Positions 34,007 through 42,245 of a stretch of DNA of 64,000 nt are shown one piece after another. Below the pieces are notes generated by a model. That model worked only from the letters and a program-made list of their open reading frames with translations. It did not search any database and had not been told where the DNA came from. The position numbers and the translations under genes are program-made. Origin of the DNA: Clostridium sp. CAG:1000 (GTDB lineage: Bacteria > Bacillota_I > Bacilli_A > RF39 > UBA660); NCBI GenBank assembly GCA_000436975.1, contig HG000341.1:1-64000 (forward strand). Direction: 5' to 3'. Within the stretch, counting starts at the first letter, position 1. Each line of letters starts with the position of its first letter.

Positions 34007-34689
34007 TTTAAAGTAAGTTTAGGTCCAGATACTTTTTCACTTTTACTCTTTATATCTTTATATTTTTCTACTATTGCATTTACTTTAAGTACCTGTTGCT
34101 TTATTTCTTCTTTAGATGCATTATTCATAACCATCATATCATATATTCTTTTTTCTTTGTTGTATTCACTTCTTAAATAGTCTAAAGGACTCATTTTAGG
34201 ATTACTTTGAGCATATGCAACTCTTCTTGGTGGTAGTGGCTTTTCAGCTATCTTTTTATCTGGTTCAATAACATAATCATCATTTTTAGTAGCCACTCTT
34301 CTAGCAGGTAATGGTGGTATTTCTCTATCATTAGTTGTATCAGGTGTTCTTGTTTCTTGTACCGTTTCAGTTGGTTTAATAGTAGATTCATCATCTAATT
34401 TTTTATCTAAATAAAAGTAACTTTCTAAAGTATCTTTTTTCCATTTAGAATATAATGAATCATTACTAGTTCTAAGATTTTTAATAGAATGAATAATATT
34501 AACAACAGGACATAAAGTTATAAATATATTTTTAATATTACTCATAATCTTTGCTTTTGTACTTAATTTATTAAACTTACGTATAACCTCATCATTATTA
34601 TACTCCATCTTCTTTTTTATATACATTGACTTACTCACATTAATAATACCACTTACCAAAGTAGTTATTAAGTATAAATTTAACCACAT
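34003..34689 (-). CDS. Hypothetical membrane-associated protein with two PPxPxRR motifs
   Basis: 228 residues, family unknown. The N-terminal hydrophobic helix (LNLYLITTLVSGIINV) and a second hydrophobic patch near residue 60 suggest membrane association. The middle is disordered and carries two near copies of a proline-arginine motif (PPLPARRVAT and PLPPRRVAYA) that resemble ligand motifs for SH3-like domains. The C-terminus is a charged coiled coil. Confidence 0.5.
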   Translation of the reverse strand: MWLNLYLITTLVSGIINVSKSMYIKKKMEYNNDEVIRKFNKLSTKAKIMSNIKNIFITLCPVVNIIHSIKNLRTSNDSLYSKWKKDTLESYFYLDKKLDDESTIKPTETVQETRTPDTTNDREIPPLPARRVATKNDDYVIEPDKKIAEKPLPPRRVAYAQSNPKMSPLDYLRSEYNKEKRIYDMMVMNNASKEEIKQQVLKVNAIVEKYKDIKSKSEKVSGPKLTLK

Positions 34690-34769
34690 AATATTTTCCC
34701 CCTTATCAAATAATGCTCATTATGATACTACAAAATAGATGATTTGTCAACTAAAGAGCCAAGTATTAT

Positions 34770-34795
34770 AAAATAAAAAGAGAACTAGGTTCTCA
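34770..34795 (-). terminator. Terminator of a decayed segment
   Basis: GAGAAC and GTTCTC arms followed by TTTTTATTTT on the minus strand, next to the gene remnant at 34800-34880. Confidence 0.6.
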
Positions 34796-34799
34796 AATT

Positions 34800-34885
34800 A
34801 TTTTATAATTCATTTACTATTTCTTCTAATGTTTTAAAATTATCTTTTTAAACTCTCTTTCACCTTTTTTATCTAACTAAAGTCA
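34800..34885 (-). pseudogene. Short 3' gene remnant beside tRNA-Arg
   Basis: The minus strand encodes LDKKGEREFKK and, one base out of frame, FKTLEEIVNEL followed by stop and a terminator. This looks like the decayed tail of a regulator-like gene. Too short to identify. Confidence 0.3.
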
Positions 34886-34892
34886 ATCATAA

Positions 34893-34916
34893 GAAAAAAA
34901 CTGCCTAAGCAGTTTT
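34893..34916 (-). terminator. Terminator after tRNA-Arg
   Basis: AAAACTGC and GCAGTTTT arms plus T run, 11 bases after the tRNA CCA. Confidence 0.8.
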
Positions 34917-34926
34917 ATATTCAATA

Positions 34927-35003
<77 letters not shown>

Positions 35004-35022
35004 AACTTGAAATTACTAATAA

Positions 35023-35051
35023 AGTATACAACATTATTCAGTATTTTTCAA
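35023..35051 (-). promoter_or_regulatory. Promoter of tRNA-Arg
   Basis: TTGAAA (35046-35051), 17-base spacer, TATACT (35023-35028), about 20 bases ahead of the tRNA. Confidence 0.8.
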
Positions 35052-35057
35052 GTATTT

Positions 35058-35987
35058 TTAATTATTTTTTGTAATAGTTGCTATATTATTTTTTTCTTTA
35101 GTACTAAAAACTACTTCTTTAACATTATAATTATCAAAAATAGACTGTGCTATAGCATACTTAACTTCTTCTAAAACAACTAACTTTTCTTTATCTAAAA
35201 TAAATTCATTAAATATTAAATTCATCTTATCATCATTCACGTCATGACTAACAACTTCCAAATCATTGGGTATATAACTATTTAAATTATATTGTGCATT
35301 AACTATACTTTTTAACTCTTCGATAATTATATCAATCTTTTCACTAGTAGTATTCATAACCTTAGTAATTGGTACTAAATATTCAACATCATCATAACTT
35401 TTATTAAAATAAATAGTAGTCTTTGTTATATTATTCAAACTATCTAAATCATACTTTTTATTTATACCATAACCTCTATTTAATGGATAAGGTATTTCTT
35501 TATTACTTTTAGGAAGAATCTTAAGTGGTTCTTTATTAATTGATAAGTAGATATTATCTATACCATTAATATCTGTTATTGTATAAATAATACTTTCTAT
35601 CATTAATTCTTCATTATACTTACTTACATTTAATATATCTTTTGAAAAATCAATATATATATTATTCTTATCTACTTTTATACTATTAACTTTTGTATTC
35701 TTTGGTATTATAGGACTAAAACTATTAAGTTCATCACTTCCATTAATAAGAATATCTAACTTTTTATTTACTAAATCAACTATATTATCATAACTTGCAT
35801 ACTCTATCATTCTACCTAAATAATAATCTTTATCCATTAAATACACTACTACTTCTTTCTTATCACCTATACTTTTATCTATTTTAACTTCACTTTCTGG
35901 AGTACTCGGTACTAAATAAAACATCAAAATCAAGAAAAGAGAAACAGATGTTACACATAGCTTATTTATTGTATATTTCTTTATCAT
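35058..35987 (-). CDS. gerM: Spore germination/sporulation protein GerM
   Basis: 309-residue exported protein: N-terminal signal-anchor (VTSVSLFLILMFYLVP) and two GerMN domains, the first around FSPIIPKNTKVNSIKV and IDFSKDILN, the second around LNSYIPNDLEVVSH. GerM is needed for SpoIIQ localisation and peptidoglycan work during sporulation. It is followed by the tRNA on the same strand and preceded by gerE, which also lie near each other in B. subtilis. Confidence 0.8.
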   Translation of the reverse strand: MIKKYTINKLCVTSVSLFLILMFYLVPSTPESEVKIDKSIGDKKEVVVYLMDKDYYLGRMIEYASYDNIVDLVNKKLDILINGSDELNSFSPIIPKNTKVNSIKVDKNNIYIDFSKDILNVSKYNEELMIESIIYTITDINGIDNIYLSINKEPLKILPKSNKEIPYPLNRGYGINKKYDLDSLNNITKTTIYFNKSYDDVEYLVPITKVMNTTSEKIDIIIEELKSIVNAQYNLNSYIPNDLEVVSHDVNDDKMNLIFNEFILDKEKLVVLEEVKYAIAQSIFDNYNVKEVVFSTKEKNNIATITKNN

Positions 35988-36010
35988 ACTAAATATTATT
36001 CTCTATATAT

Positions 36011-36037
36011 AAAAAAATGACTTTAAAAGTCATTTTT
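36011..36037 (-). terminator. Terminator after gerE
   Basis: AAAATGACT and AGTCATTTT arms with T7 on the minus strand at the gerE stop. Confidence 0.75.
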
Positions 36038-36242
36038 ATAATGATATTTCTCCTAACTTCAAAAGTTCAATAACAGCTCCAGCTCTTCCCTTACATCCAA
36101 GTTTTTGCATAGCATTAGATACATGATTCCTTACTGTTTTTTCACTTATTCCTAATATAGTTGCTATCTCTTTAGTTGTTTTATTTTGAACTAATAACTC
36201 AAAAACAGCCTTTTCTCTTTTAGTTAGTATATTTCCTGTCAT
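36036..36242 (-). CDS. gerE: Late mother-cell regulator GerE
   Basis: 68-residue LuxR-type helix-turn-helix protein with no receiver domain, almost the size of B. subtilis GerE (74). The motifs LTKREKAVFELLVQNKTTKE, ISEKTVRNHVSNAMQKLG and AVIELLKLGE match GerE very closely. GerE controls late coat genes under SigK. The start at 36242 has GAGAGGG upstream. Same strand and order as gerM. Confidence 0.92.
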   Translation of the reverse strand: MTGNILTKREKAVFELLVQNKTTKEIATILGISEKTVRNHVSNAMQKLGCKGRAGAVIELLKLGEISL

Positions 36243-36329
36243 ATTAACCCTCTCTTTAACATATATTTTATTCACTATCCTAAAGTAATGTATGAATAAT
36301 TATAAAATATGTGAAAGAAAAAAGCCTAT

Positions 36330-36821
36330 TTATGACTCAAACTTAATAGTTATATTTTTCTTTTCTTTAAATTCTTCTTGTATACTTCTCATTATTTTAT
36401 TAGCAAGTTCACTATTATGTTCACTAGATGATATAGTAACTTTAATATTATCATTATTTATTTCAACAAAAGATTTAATCTTAAAATCATTTAATATTTT
36501 ATCTTCAAGATAAGTTTCTTTTCCTTTTGCTAAATTTAATAATTGTAATTCTTCAAAAGCACTATTTTTCTCTTCACTAGTTAATGATGATGATGTTAAT
36601 TTATCTTGAAGTTCACTCATAGTAGTCTCTATCTTCTCATTTCTTTTAACTCTTAATGCCACTAACTTATCATTTTCACTTATTTTAACATCTATTTTTT
36701 TATTTACCTCTTTAGTTTTATTATCACTAAATATTTCACTTGGAAGTGTTATATAGTAAATACCCAACACTAATATTAAAGAAAACAAAGTTAAAAACCA
36801 TAAATTCTTTCTATTTATCAT
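36330..36821 (-). CDS. spoIIIAH: Stage III sporulation protein AH-like
   Basis: 163 residues with one N-terminal membrane helix (FLTLFSLILVLGIYYI), a charged helix (ALRVKRNEKIETTMSELQDK) and a small C-terminal ring-building-like domain (IKSFVEINNDNIKVTIS). This layout and the pre-domain pattern match SpoIIIAH, which pairs with SpoIIQ in the mother cell-forespore channel. It is shorter than the B. subtilis protein (218) and stands apart from the other spoIIIA genes, none of which are in the window. Confidence 0.65.
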   Translation of the reverse strand: MINRKNLWFLTLFSLILVLGIYYITLPSEIFSDNKTKEVNKKIDVKISENDKLVALRVKRNEKIETTMSELQDKLTSSSLTSEEKNSAFEELQLLNLAKGKETYLEDKILNDFKIKSFVEINNDNIKVTISSSEHNSELANKIMRSIQEEFKEKKNITIKFES

Positions 36822-36869
36822 ATTTCACCTCTATTATATATTATTAAAAAGAAATGAAAATTATAACAA

Positions 36870-36904
36870 GAAAAAAACACTATTTATAATAGTTTAGTGT
36901 TTTC
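36870..36904 (-). terminator. Terminator after the Hpt-receiver gene
   Basis: AAACACTA and TAGTGTTT arms and T7 at the 3' end of the gene. Confidence 0.7.
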
Positions 36905-37659
36905 TCAATTATTCTTCTAATATCTCTTTCATTAAATGGCTTAGTAAGTAAATCAACAACTGGATAATTAAATACATTCTTAACTGAATCAGCAGTATCA
37001 TTACCAGTTATTATAGATACAGGCATCTTATAGAATAAATTATTCTTTTGAAAATAATCTAATACTTCAAATCCATTAACATTTGGCATATTCAGATCAA
37101 GTAAGCAACATTTTATTCTATCAGCATTACCTCCATTAATTATTTCAATAGCTTTAGCACCATCATTAGCAATATATACATCATATTTATTATCAAATAT
37201 TTTTTTAATAAAGTTAGCAACAAGATTAGAGTCATCAATAACTAATATTGCCTCATCTTTAACTACGCTTGTCATATCTTCCATAATGTCTTCAGTAGTA
37301 TCCATGCCTAAATATTGTTTAGATATTTTAATAATTCTTTTGGCTTCATTTAATAATGTTTGATAATTATTGTAGATGTACATTAAATCATTAGCTTTTG
37401 CTTTTAATTCAAATTGATAAGATAAATCAGCTAAAGCTGTAAAACCTAAATAACTTGCATCACTTTTAAGTGAATGAACTTCATTAGCATAATTTTGTAA
37501 ATCAGCTGTTTCTCTATATCTTTTTAAATTAGCAAGTTTAGCATCTACTAATTGTAAAAAGTCTCTTAAAGTCGCATCATACATTTCCATATCACCAAAA
37601 AGTTCTAAACTTTTACTTACATTTACACCATTATTAGTTAATAAATTAACATCATTCAT
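36880..37659 (-). CDS. Hpt-receiver phosphorelay protein
   Basis: 259-residue soluble signalling protein. N-terminal Hpt domain with the phospho-His in VHSLKSDASYLG (about residue 62), and a C-terminal response-regulator receiver (LVIDDSNLVANF; phospho-Asp in CLLDLNMPNVNG; KPF loop). No DNA-binding output domain. It likely carries phosphoryl groups between the hybrid kinase encoded upstream and an unseen regulator. Spo0A is a candidate partner, given the sporulation genes next door, but this is inference. Confidence 0.85.
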   Translation of the reverse strand: MNDVNLLTNNGVNVSKSLELFGDMEMYDATLRDFLQLVDAKLANLKRYRETADLQNYANEVHSLKSDASYLGFTALADLSYQFELKAKANDLMYIYNNYQTLLNEAKRIIKISKQYLGMDTTEDIMEDMTSVVKDEAILVIDDSNLVANFIKKIFDNKYDVYIANDGAKAIEIINGGNADRIKCCLLDLNMPNVNGFEVLDYFQKNNLFYKMPVSIITGNDTADSVKNVFNYPVVDLLTKPFNERDIRRIIEKTLNYYK

Positions 37660-37731
37660 ATTATCACTCTACCCTTGATTTAATTATACCATATATTAAC
37701 AAGAGTTCAAGTTTTTTTTACACTCAAAATG

Positions 37732-38379
37732 TTAATTTAATGTCATTGTAAGTGGCTTTTCATCACGATTTATATAATTCTTAATTGTATTAACATTATA
37801 ACAGAATATTATAACGTCTTCATCTTCAAGAATATATGTAATACCTGCTTCATCACATAAGTATTTTAGTAATGAATAGTTAACATTCTTAACAGACTTC
37901 TTGCATTTAGCAACACCGGTAAAATAGCTTGATTTTACCTGTTCTAACAAACTTTTTGATATATCCCCAAATAAAGACATTGTATTTGCTCTTATAAGTT
38001 GTAATCCATAATTATCATTAGTCATTACATTATGCAATAAATAATTTTTAAAATTAGAATTATTTTTATCAGTTAACTTTTCAAGATTATATTTAAAATA
38101 TAATCTAAATAATCCCCTTCCATCATCAACAAAGAAGTCAAAAGATAATTCTATATCATCCTTTTTACATAACTCATTTAGTAAACCTAAATCTATATTA
38201 TTTGATAAACAAATATTTTCATAATCAATATATTTTCTATCCTCATTAAATAACATACATGCATCATATTTTCTGGCTAATATTGACTTTGTTTCTTCAT
38301 ATAATCTAATTGTTTTAGTATTGCTTGACTCCTCACTTTTATTCTCTTCTAATGCTTTAATTTGTTCTAAAAAACTCAT
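37732..38379 (-). CDS. Hypothetical protein between phosphorelay genes
   Basis: Unrecognised 215-residue soluble protein, start at 38379 set by GGGGAG. It has alternating helical and beta stretches and no known signalling motif. Sandwiched between the hybrid kinase and Hpt-receiver genes on the same strand, it may belong to the same pathway. Confidence 0.5.
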   Translation of the reverse strand: MSFLEQIKALEENKSEESSNTKTIRLYEETKSILARKYDACMLFNEDRKYIDYENICLSNNIDLGLLNELCKKDDIELSFDFFVDDGRGLFRLYFKYNLEKLTDKNNSNFKNYLLHNVMTNDNYGLQLIRANTMSLFGDISKSLLEQVKSSYFTGVAKCKKSVKNVNYSLLKYLCDEAGITYILEDEDVIIFCYNVNTIKNYINRDEKPLTMTLN

Positions 38380-38425
38380 TAATATCTCCCCTTTCATGTG
38401 GCTTTATATTATAACATAGTTTATT

Positions 38426-38461
38426 CAAAAAATAAAGAAGTATTAACTCAAATACTTCTTC
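38426..38461 (-). terminator. Terminator after the hybrid kinase
   Basis: AAGAAGTATT and AATACTTCTT arms followed by a T-rich tail, overlapping the kinase stop. Confidence 0.65.
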
Positions 38462-39678
38462 ATAACTCTATTTAGTTCTAATTTTTCAATTGGTTTAGCA
38501 AGGTAATCATCAAATCCCTCACTTAGATATTGTTCTCTCATCCCAGTAATTGCATTAGCTGTTAGTATTACTACTGGTGTATTGAATCCTTCTATTTCTT
38601 TTAGTTTAACAAATGTTTCTCCACCAGTCATTTTAGGCATCATATCATCTAATAATATTAAATCATATTTACCCAAATTAACTTTATCTAAACATTCTTG
38701 TCCTGACATAACACTTTCTATTGTTACATTATATTTTGCAAGTAATCTTTCTGCTACTTTTATATTAAGTAAGTTATCATCTACTACAAGAACTTTCTTT
38801 CCATGAGCATCTATTATTTGTTCTGTTTGTACAGGCTTTTTATTCTTAGCTTTTTCTAATTCTTCACCTTCAAGAATCTTTTGATCTACTCTAATTATAA
38901 ATTTACTTCCTGAACCATACTCACTTTGAACATTAATATTTCCATGCATTAACTCAACTAACTTTTTAGTAATCGCAAGGCCAAGTCCAGTTCCTTCTAC
39001 CGAAGTTTCTTTTTCTACTCCCAATCTGTCAAACTTACTAAATAATTTATCTATATTCTCTTTTTTAATACCAATACCTGAATCTTGTACTGTTATTACT
39101 AATTTAACTTTATCTTCTTTAATTTTACCTGATATATTAAGCATCATGTATCCAGTATTAGTATATTTAACTGCATTTGTTAATAAATTTATTATTACTT
39201 GTTTTAAGCGTATCGCATCTCCATATAAATATTCAGGTATATTTTTATCATATGAATATTTAAAATCAAGTGGTTTATCACCTAATCTAGCTTTTGTTAA
39301 TAACACGAGTTCATCAAACATATCCCTAAAATTATATGGTGTCTCTATTATCTCTAGCTTATTAGCCTCTATTTTAGATATATCTAATATACCATTTACA
39401 AGTTCAAGTAAGTTTTCACTTGCCATTACTATATTTTTAACATCACTTTTAGCCGCATCATTTATTTCTTCTTCTAAAAGTCCATTACTAAATCCCATGA
39501 TTGCATTTAAAGGCGTTCTTATTTCATGTGACATGCTGCTTAAGAACTCACTTTTAGCATGATTAGCTTTATCTGCTTGTTCTTTTGCTACCTCTAATTG
39601 TTTTATCATTTTAACATCAGGGTTCTCAATAGTGAAATACATTAAGAAAGTTACAAATACTTCCATCGATGTTGTCAA
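38443..39678 (-). CDS. Hybrid histidine kinase (truncated sensor end)
   Basis: Kinase core of about 400 residues: last membrane helix (VFVTFLMYFTIENP), coiled-coil linker, HisKA with SHEIRTPLNA, HATPase with NLLTNAVKYT, SGIGI and GTGLGLAITK, then a receiver (LVVDDNLLN; LLDDMMPKMTG). The frame is open upstream of 39678 into the neighbour, encoding another copy of the last helix (KKYLPLYLYLIFG) without a clear start, so the N-terminus is uncertain. The candidate starts are a TTG at 39678 or ATG at 39666. It seems to be half of a recombined or frameshifted gene (see the neighbouring sensor). Confidence 0.8.
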   Translation of the reverse strand: MTTSMEVFVTFLMYFTIENPDVKMIKQLEVAKEQADKANHAKSEFLSSMSHEIRTPLNAIMGFSNGLLEEEINDAAKSDVKNIVMASENLLELVNGILDISKIEANKLEIIETPYNFRDMFDELVLLTKARLGDKPLDFKYSYDKNIPEYLYGDAIRLKQVIINLLTNAVKYTNTGYMMLNISGKIKEDKVKLVITVQDSGIGIKKENIDKLFSKFDRLGVEKETSVEGTGLGLAITKKLVELMHGNINVQSEYGSGSKFIIRVDQKILEGEELEKAKNKKPVQTEQIIDAHGKKVLVVDDNLLNIKVAERLLAKYNVTIESVMSGQECLDKVNLGKYDLILLDDMMPKMTGGETFVKLKEIEGFNTPVVILTANAITGMREQYLSEGFDDYLAKPIEKLELNRVMKKYLS

Positions 39679-39718
39679 AAGTAACCCAGGATATATTTTT
39701 TGAGCAATGATTACTAAA

Positions 39719-40414
39719 CTACCAAATATTAAATATAAATATAATGGTAAATATTTTTTCAGGGTTCTCGATGGTATGATACATTAGAAAAGAAACTAAG
39801 GATTGAACAAAAATATTTAAAATTATCTCAGGATGGCATTTTTGTATTAATGCTGATGTTGCAAATAAAGCAACACATAAAATAATTGGTGTATATTTTT
39901 TAATATTTTTATTTCTAATAGACTTTAAAATTATATATACATTTACAATCATAATAATTAAACAAGTAAGATATACGTAATTAACAGATGGACCAAAAGT
40001 ATATGAATAATAGTTATTTTCTGGCTTAAAGTAAAACTCTATAGGTAGAGCAAATACAATAAAAATGGATGCAAATATAAAGTAAAATGCTATTTTTTTA
40101 AAACGATTATATTTTTTAATGTACTTTTTCGGTAATGAAATATAAGCATTGTACAATGTTAATATTGTAAACCATAATATAGTTAATAGTAAAAATACTT
40201 TTGCCACAATTATATTAAGTACATATAAACTAGAAAACTCATCAGATAATAGCCTCATAGATATTTCAAAAAATATTTCAAAGATTAGTACAATCAATAA
40301 TTTAGAATATAGCTTAGTTTCTTTGTTACTTGTTCTTTCCTTAGAATAAAACAAAATAGTAATAATTATAATATAAAACATACTTGCCACTGACAAAAGC
40401 AACATATTATTCAT
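39719..40414 (-). CDS. Membrane sensor module cut off from its kinase
   Basis: 231 residues, six or seven hydrophobic helices, ending ...FLMYHTIENPEK and then a short out-of-frame tail (IFTIIFIFNIW). The section KKYTP...IENPE is homologous to the segment KKYLP...IENPD that leads into the kinase encoded directly downstream. At an A6 run (39754-39759) the frame changes by one. It looks like the sensor of a hybrid kinase joined to a paralogue's kinase with a frameshift. Start at 40414 follows a GGGAAG. Confidence 0.65.
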   Translation of the reverse strand: MNNMLLLSVASMFYIIIITILFYSKERTSNKETKLYSKLLIVLIFEIFFEISMRLLSDEFSSLYVLNIIVAKVFLLLTILWFTILTLYNAYISLPKKYIKKYNRFKKIAFYFIFASIFIVFALPIEFYFKPENNYYSYTFGPSVNYVYLTCLIIMIVNVYIILKSIRNKNIKKYTPIILCVALFATSALIQKCHPEIILNIFVQSLVSFLMYHTIENPEKIFTIIFIFNIW

Positions 40415-40503
40415 GTTTTCCACTTCCCTACTAAATTATACAATAAGTACATAGCTTATTATATATATAATACAACAAACAATAATAAAAATAAATGTTT
40501 TAA

Positions 40504-40532
40504 TTGACTAAATGTATCATAATTGATACAAT
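40504..40532 (+). promoter_or_regulatory. Promoter with internal operator, XRE gene
   Basis: TTGACT (40504-40509), 17-base spacer, TACAAT (40527-40532). A TGTATCA-TAAT-TGATACA inverted repeat (40513-40530) fills the spacer and overlaps the -10, a probable autorepressor site. The -10 lies six bases ahead of the ATG. Confidence 0.75.
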
Positions 40533-40538
40533 ATTAAT

Positions 40539-40811
40539 ATGAAAAAGAAAAATATGTATGATTATATAAATTATATTGAAGTAGATAAGACCACTAAAGA
40601 AATTGAAGAAGATTTTGTTCAAGATTTTATAAGTTTTAGGAAAGAAAATAACTTAACACAAGAACTACTTGGAATATATTCTAACGTAAGTAGAACTAAA
40701 ATAGCTAGAATAGAAAGTGGTATGCACTCTCCTACTATTAGAAACCTACTTCAAATACTAGGGCCTATAGGGTATACAATAAAAATAGAAAAAATAAAGA
40801 AAAATAAATAA
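40539..40811 (+). CDS. XRE-family transcriptional regulator
   Basis: 90-residue protein with a Cro/C1-type helix-turn-helix (LTQELLGIYSNVSRTKIARIE) and an N-terminal extension of about 25 residues, similar to HigA-type antitoxin regulators. No toxin gene is adjacent. No Shine-Dalgarno sequence is visible and the transcript probably begins at or near the ATG. It reads toward the aldehyde dehydrogenase gene, which may be its target. Confidence 0.8.
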   Translation: MKKKNMYDYINYIEVDKTTKEIEEDFVQDFISFRKENNLTQELLGIYSNVSRTKIARIESGMHSPTIRNLLQILGPIGYTIKIEKIKKNK

Positions 40812-40843
40812 TTTTATAGTATAATTAAAAATAGAGGTATAAA

Positions 40844-42214
40844 ATGAATATAGAAAAAATTGTAAAAGAACAAAGAAAATATTTTAATGAGTTTAACACA
40901 AGAGATATAAACTCAAGAATTAACACATTAAAAACTATTCGAAAATGGATATTAAATAATGAAGATAAAATATATGAAGCTTTAGAAAAAGATTTAAATA
41001 AATCAACAGTTGAAACATATATGTGTGAAATAGGAATGGCACTTAGTGATATTAGATATCAAATTAATCATTTAAAAAAATGGTCTAAAAGAAAAATGGT
41101 TTTAACATCTTTAGCACAATTTCCATCTATTGGTTATAAATATTATGAGCCATATGGTGTTACTTTAGTTATGAGTACATGGAACTATCCTTTTTTATTA
41201 TCAGTACAACCCACTATTGCTAGTATTGCTGCTGGTAATACTGTTATATTAAAACCAAGCGTATATGCCCCTAATACTAGTTCGCTTTTAAATAAAATGT
41301 TTACTGAAACTTGCAATAAAAATTTAGTAACTGTTGTTGAAGGTGGTAGGCGTGAAAATGAAGAAATATTGAATCAAAAATATGATTATATTTTCTTTAC
41401 AGGAAGCAGTAATGTTGGAAAAATAGTTATGTCAAAAGCAAGCGAACATTTAACACCTGTTACACTAGAACTAGGTGGTAAAAGTCCATGTATTATAGAT
41501 GATGATGATAATTTTAAAACATGTGTAAAAAGATGTATATTTGGTAAATTATTAAATTCAGGTCAAACTTGTATCGCTACAGACTATTTATTTATAAGAG
41601 AAGACTTAAAAGAAAGGTTTATTGAAGAAGCTAGAATTATTATAGAAGACTTCTTTGGAGATAATCCATTAGCTTCAGATCAAATGGTAAAAATAGTTAA
41701 TAAAAAACATTTTGATAGACTAAATGGATTACTTAAAGATGCAAAAATATTGTTAGGTGGTAAAATTGATTTAAAAGCTTTTAAAATAGAGCCAACTTTA
41801 GTTGAAATAAAATCAAAAGATTCTAAATTAATGCAAGAAGAAATATTCGGCCCTATTCTTCCAATTATGACATATAAAAATATTGATGAAGTAATTAAAT
41901 ATATTAATGATCATGAAAAGCCTCTAGCTTGTTATATATTCTCAAGTGACAAAATAATTCAAGATAAAATAATTCAAGAATGTAGTTTTGGTGGCGGATG
42001 TATTAATGGCACAATAATGCATGTTTTATCACATAGCCTTCCATTTGGTGGGGTTGGTAAAAGTGGAATGGGTTCTTATCATGGTAAATATAGTTTTAAT
42101 ACTTTCTCACATGAAAAAAGTATATTAAAGAAATTTAAATCATTTGATTTCTCTGCAATATACTATCCATATAATAAATTAAAATTAAAAATCTTTAAAA
42201 TAGTTATCAAATAA
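40844..42214 (+). CDS. Aldehyde dehydrogenase (ALDH3-like)
   Basis: 456-residue NAD(P)-dependent enzyme oxidising aldehydes, possibly fatty aldehydes. Motifs: STWNYPFLLSVQP, FTGSSNVGKIVM, the general-base glutamate in TLELGGKSP, and the nucleophile cysteine in NSGQTCIATDY. The C-terminal stretch is basic and hydrophobic (KLKLKIFKIVIK) and may touch the membrane, as in ALDH3A2-type enzymes. Convergent with the NlpC gene. Confidence 0.9.
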   Translation: MNIEKIVKEQRKYFNEFNTRDINSRINTLKTIRKWILNNEDKIYEALEKDLNKSTVETYMCEIGMALSDIRYQINHLKKWSKRKMVLTSLAQFPSIGYKYYEPYGVTLVMSTWNYPFLLSVQPTIASIAAGNTVILKPSVYAPNTSSLLNKMFTETCNKNLVTVVEGGRRENEEILNQKYDYIFFTGSSNVGKIVMSKASEHLTPVTLELGGKSPCIIDDDDNFKTCVKRCIFGKLLNSGQTCIATDYLFIREDLKERFIEEARIIIEDFFGDNPLASDQMVKIVNKKHFDRLNGLLKDAKILLGGKIDLKAFKIEPTLVEIKSKDSKLMQEEIFGPILPIMTYKNIDEVIKYINDHEKPLACYIFSSDKIIQDKIIQECSFGGGCINGTIMHVLSHSLPFGGVGKSGMGSYHGKYSFNTFSHEKSILKKFKSFDFSAIYYPYNKLKLKIFKIVIK

Positions 42215-42240
42215 AAGAGCAATCTAATGCTCTTTTTATT
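42211..42240. terminator. Bidirectional terminator, aldehyde dehydrogenase / NlpC gene
   Basis: AAAAGAGC and GCTCTTTT arms between two convergent stops. Confidence 0.8.
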
Positions 42241-42245
42241 TGATA

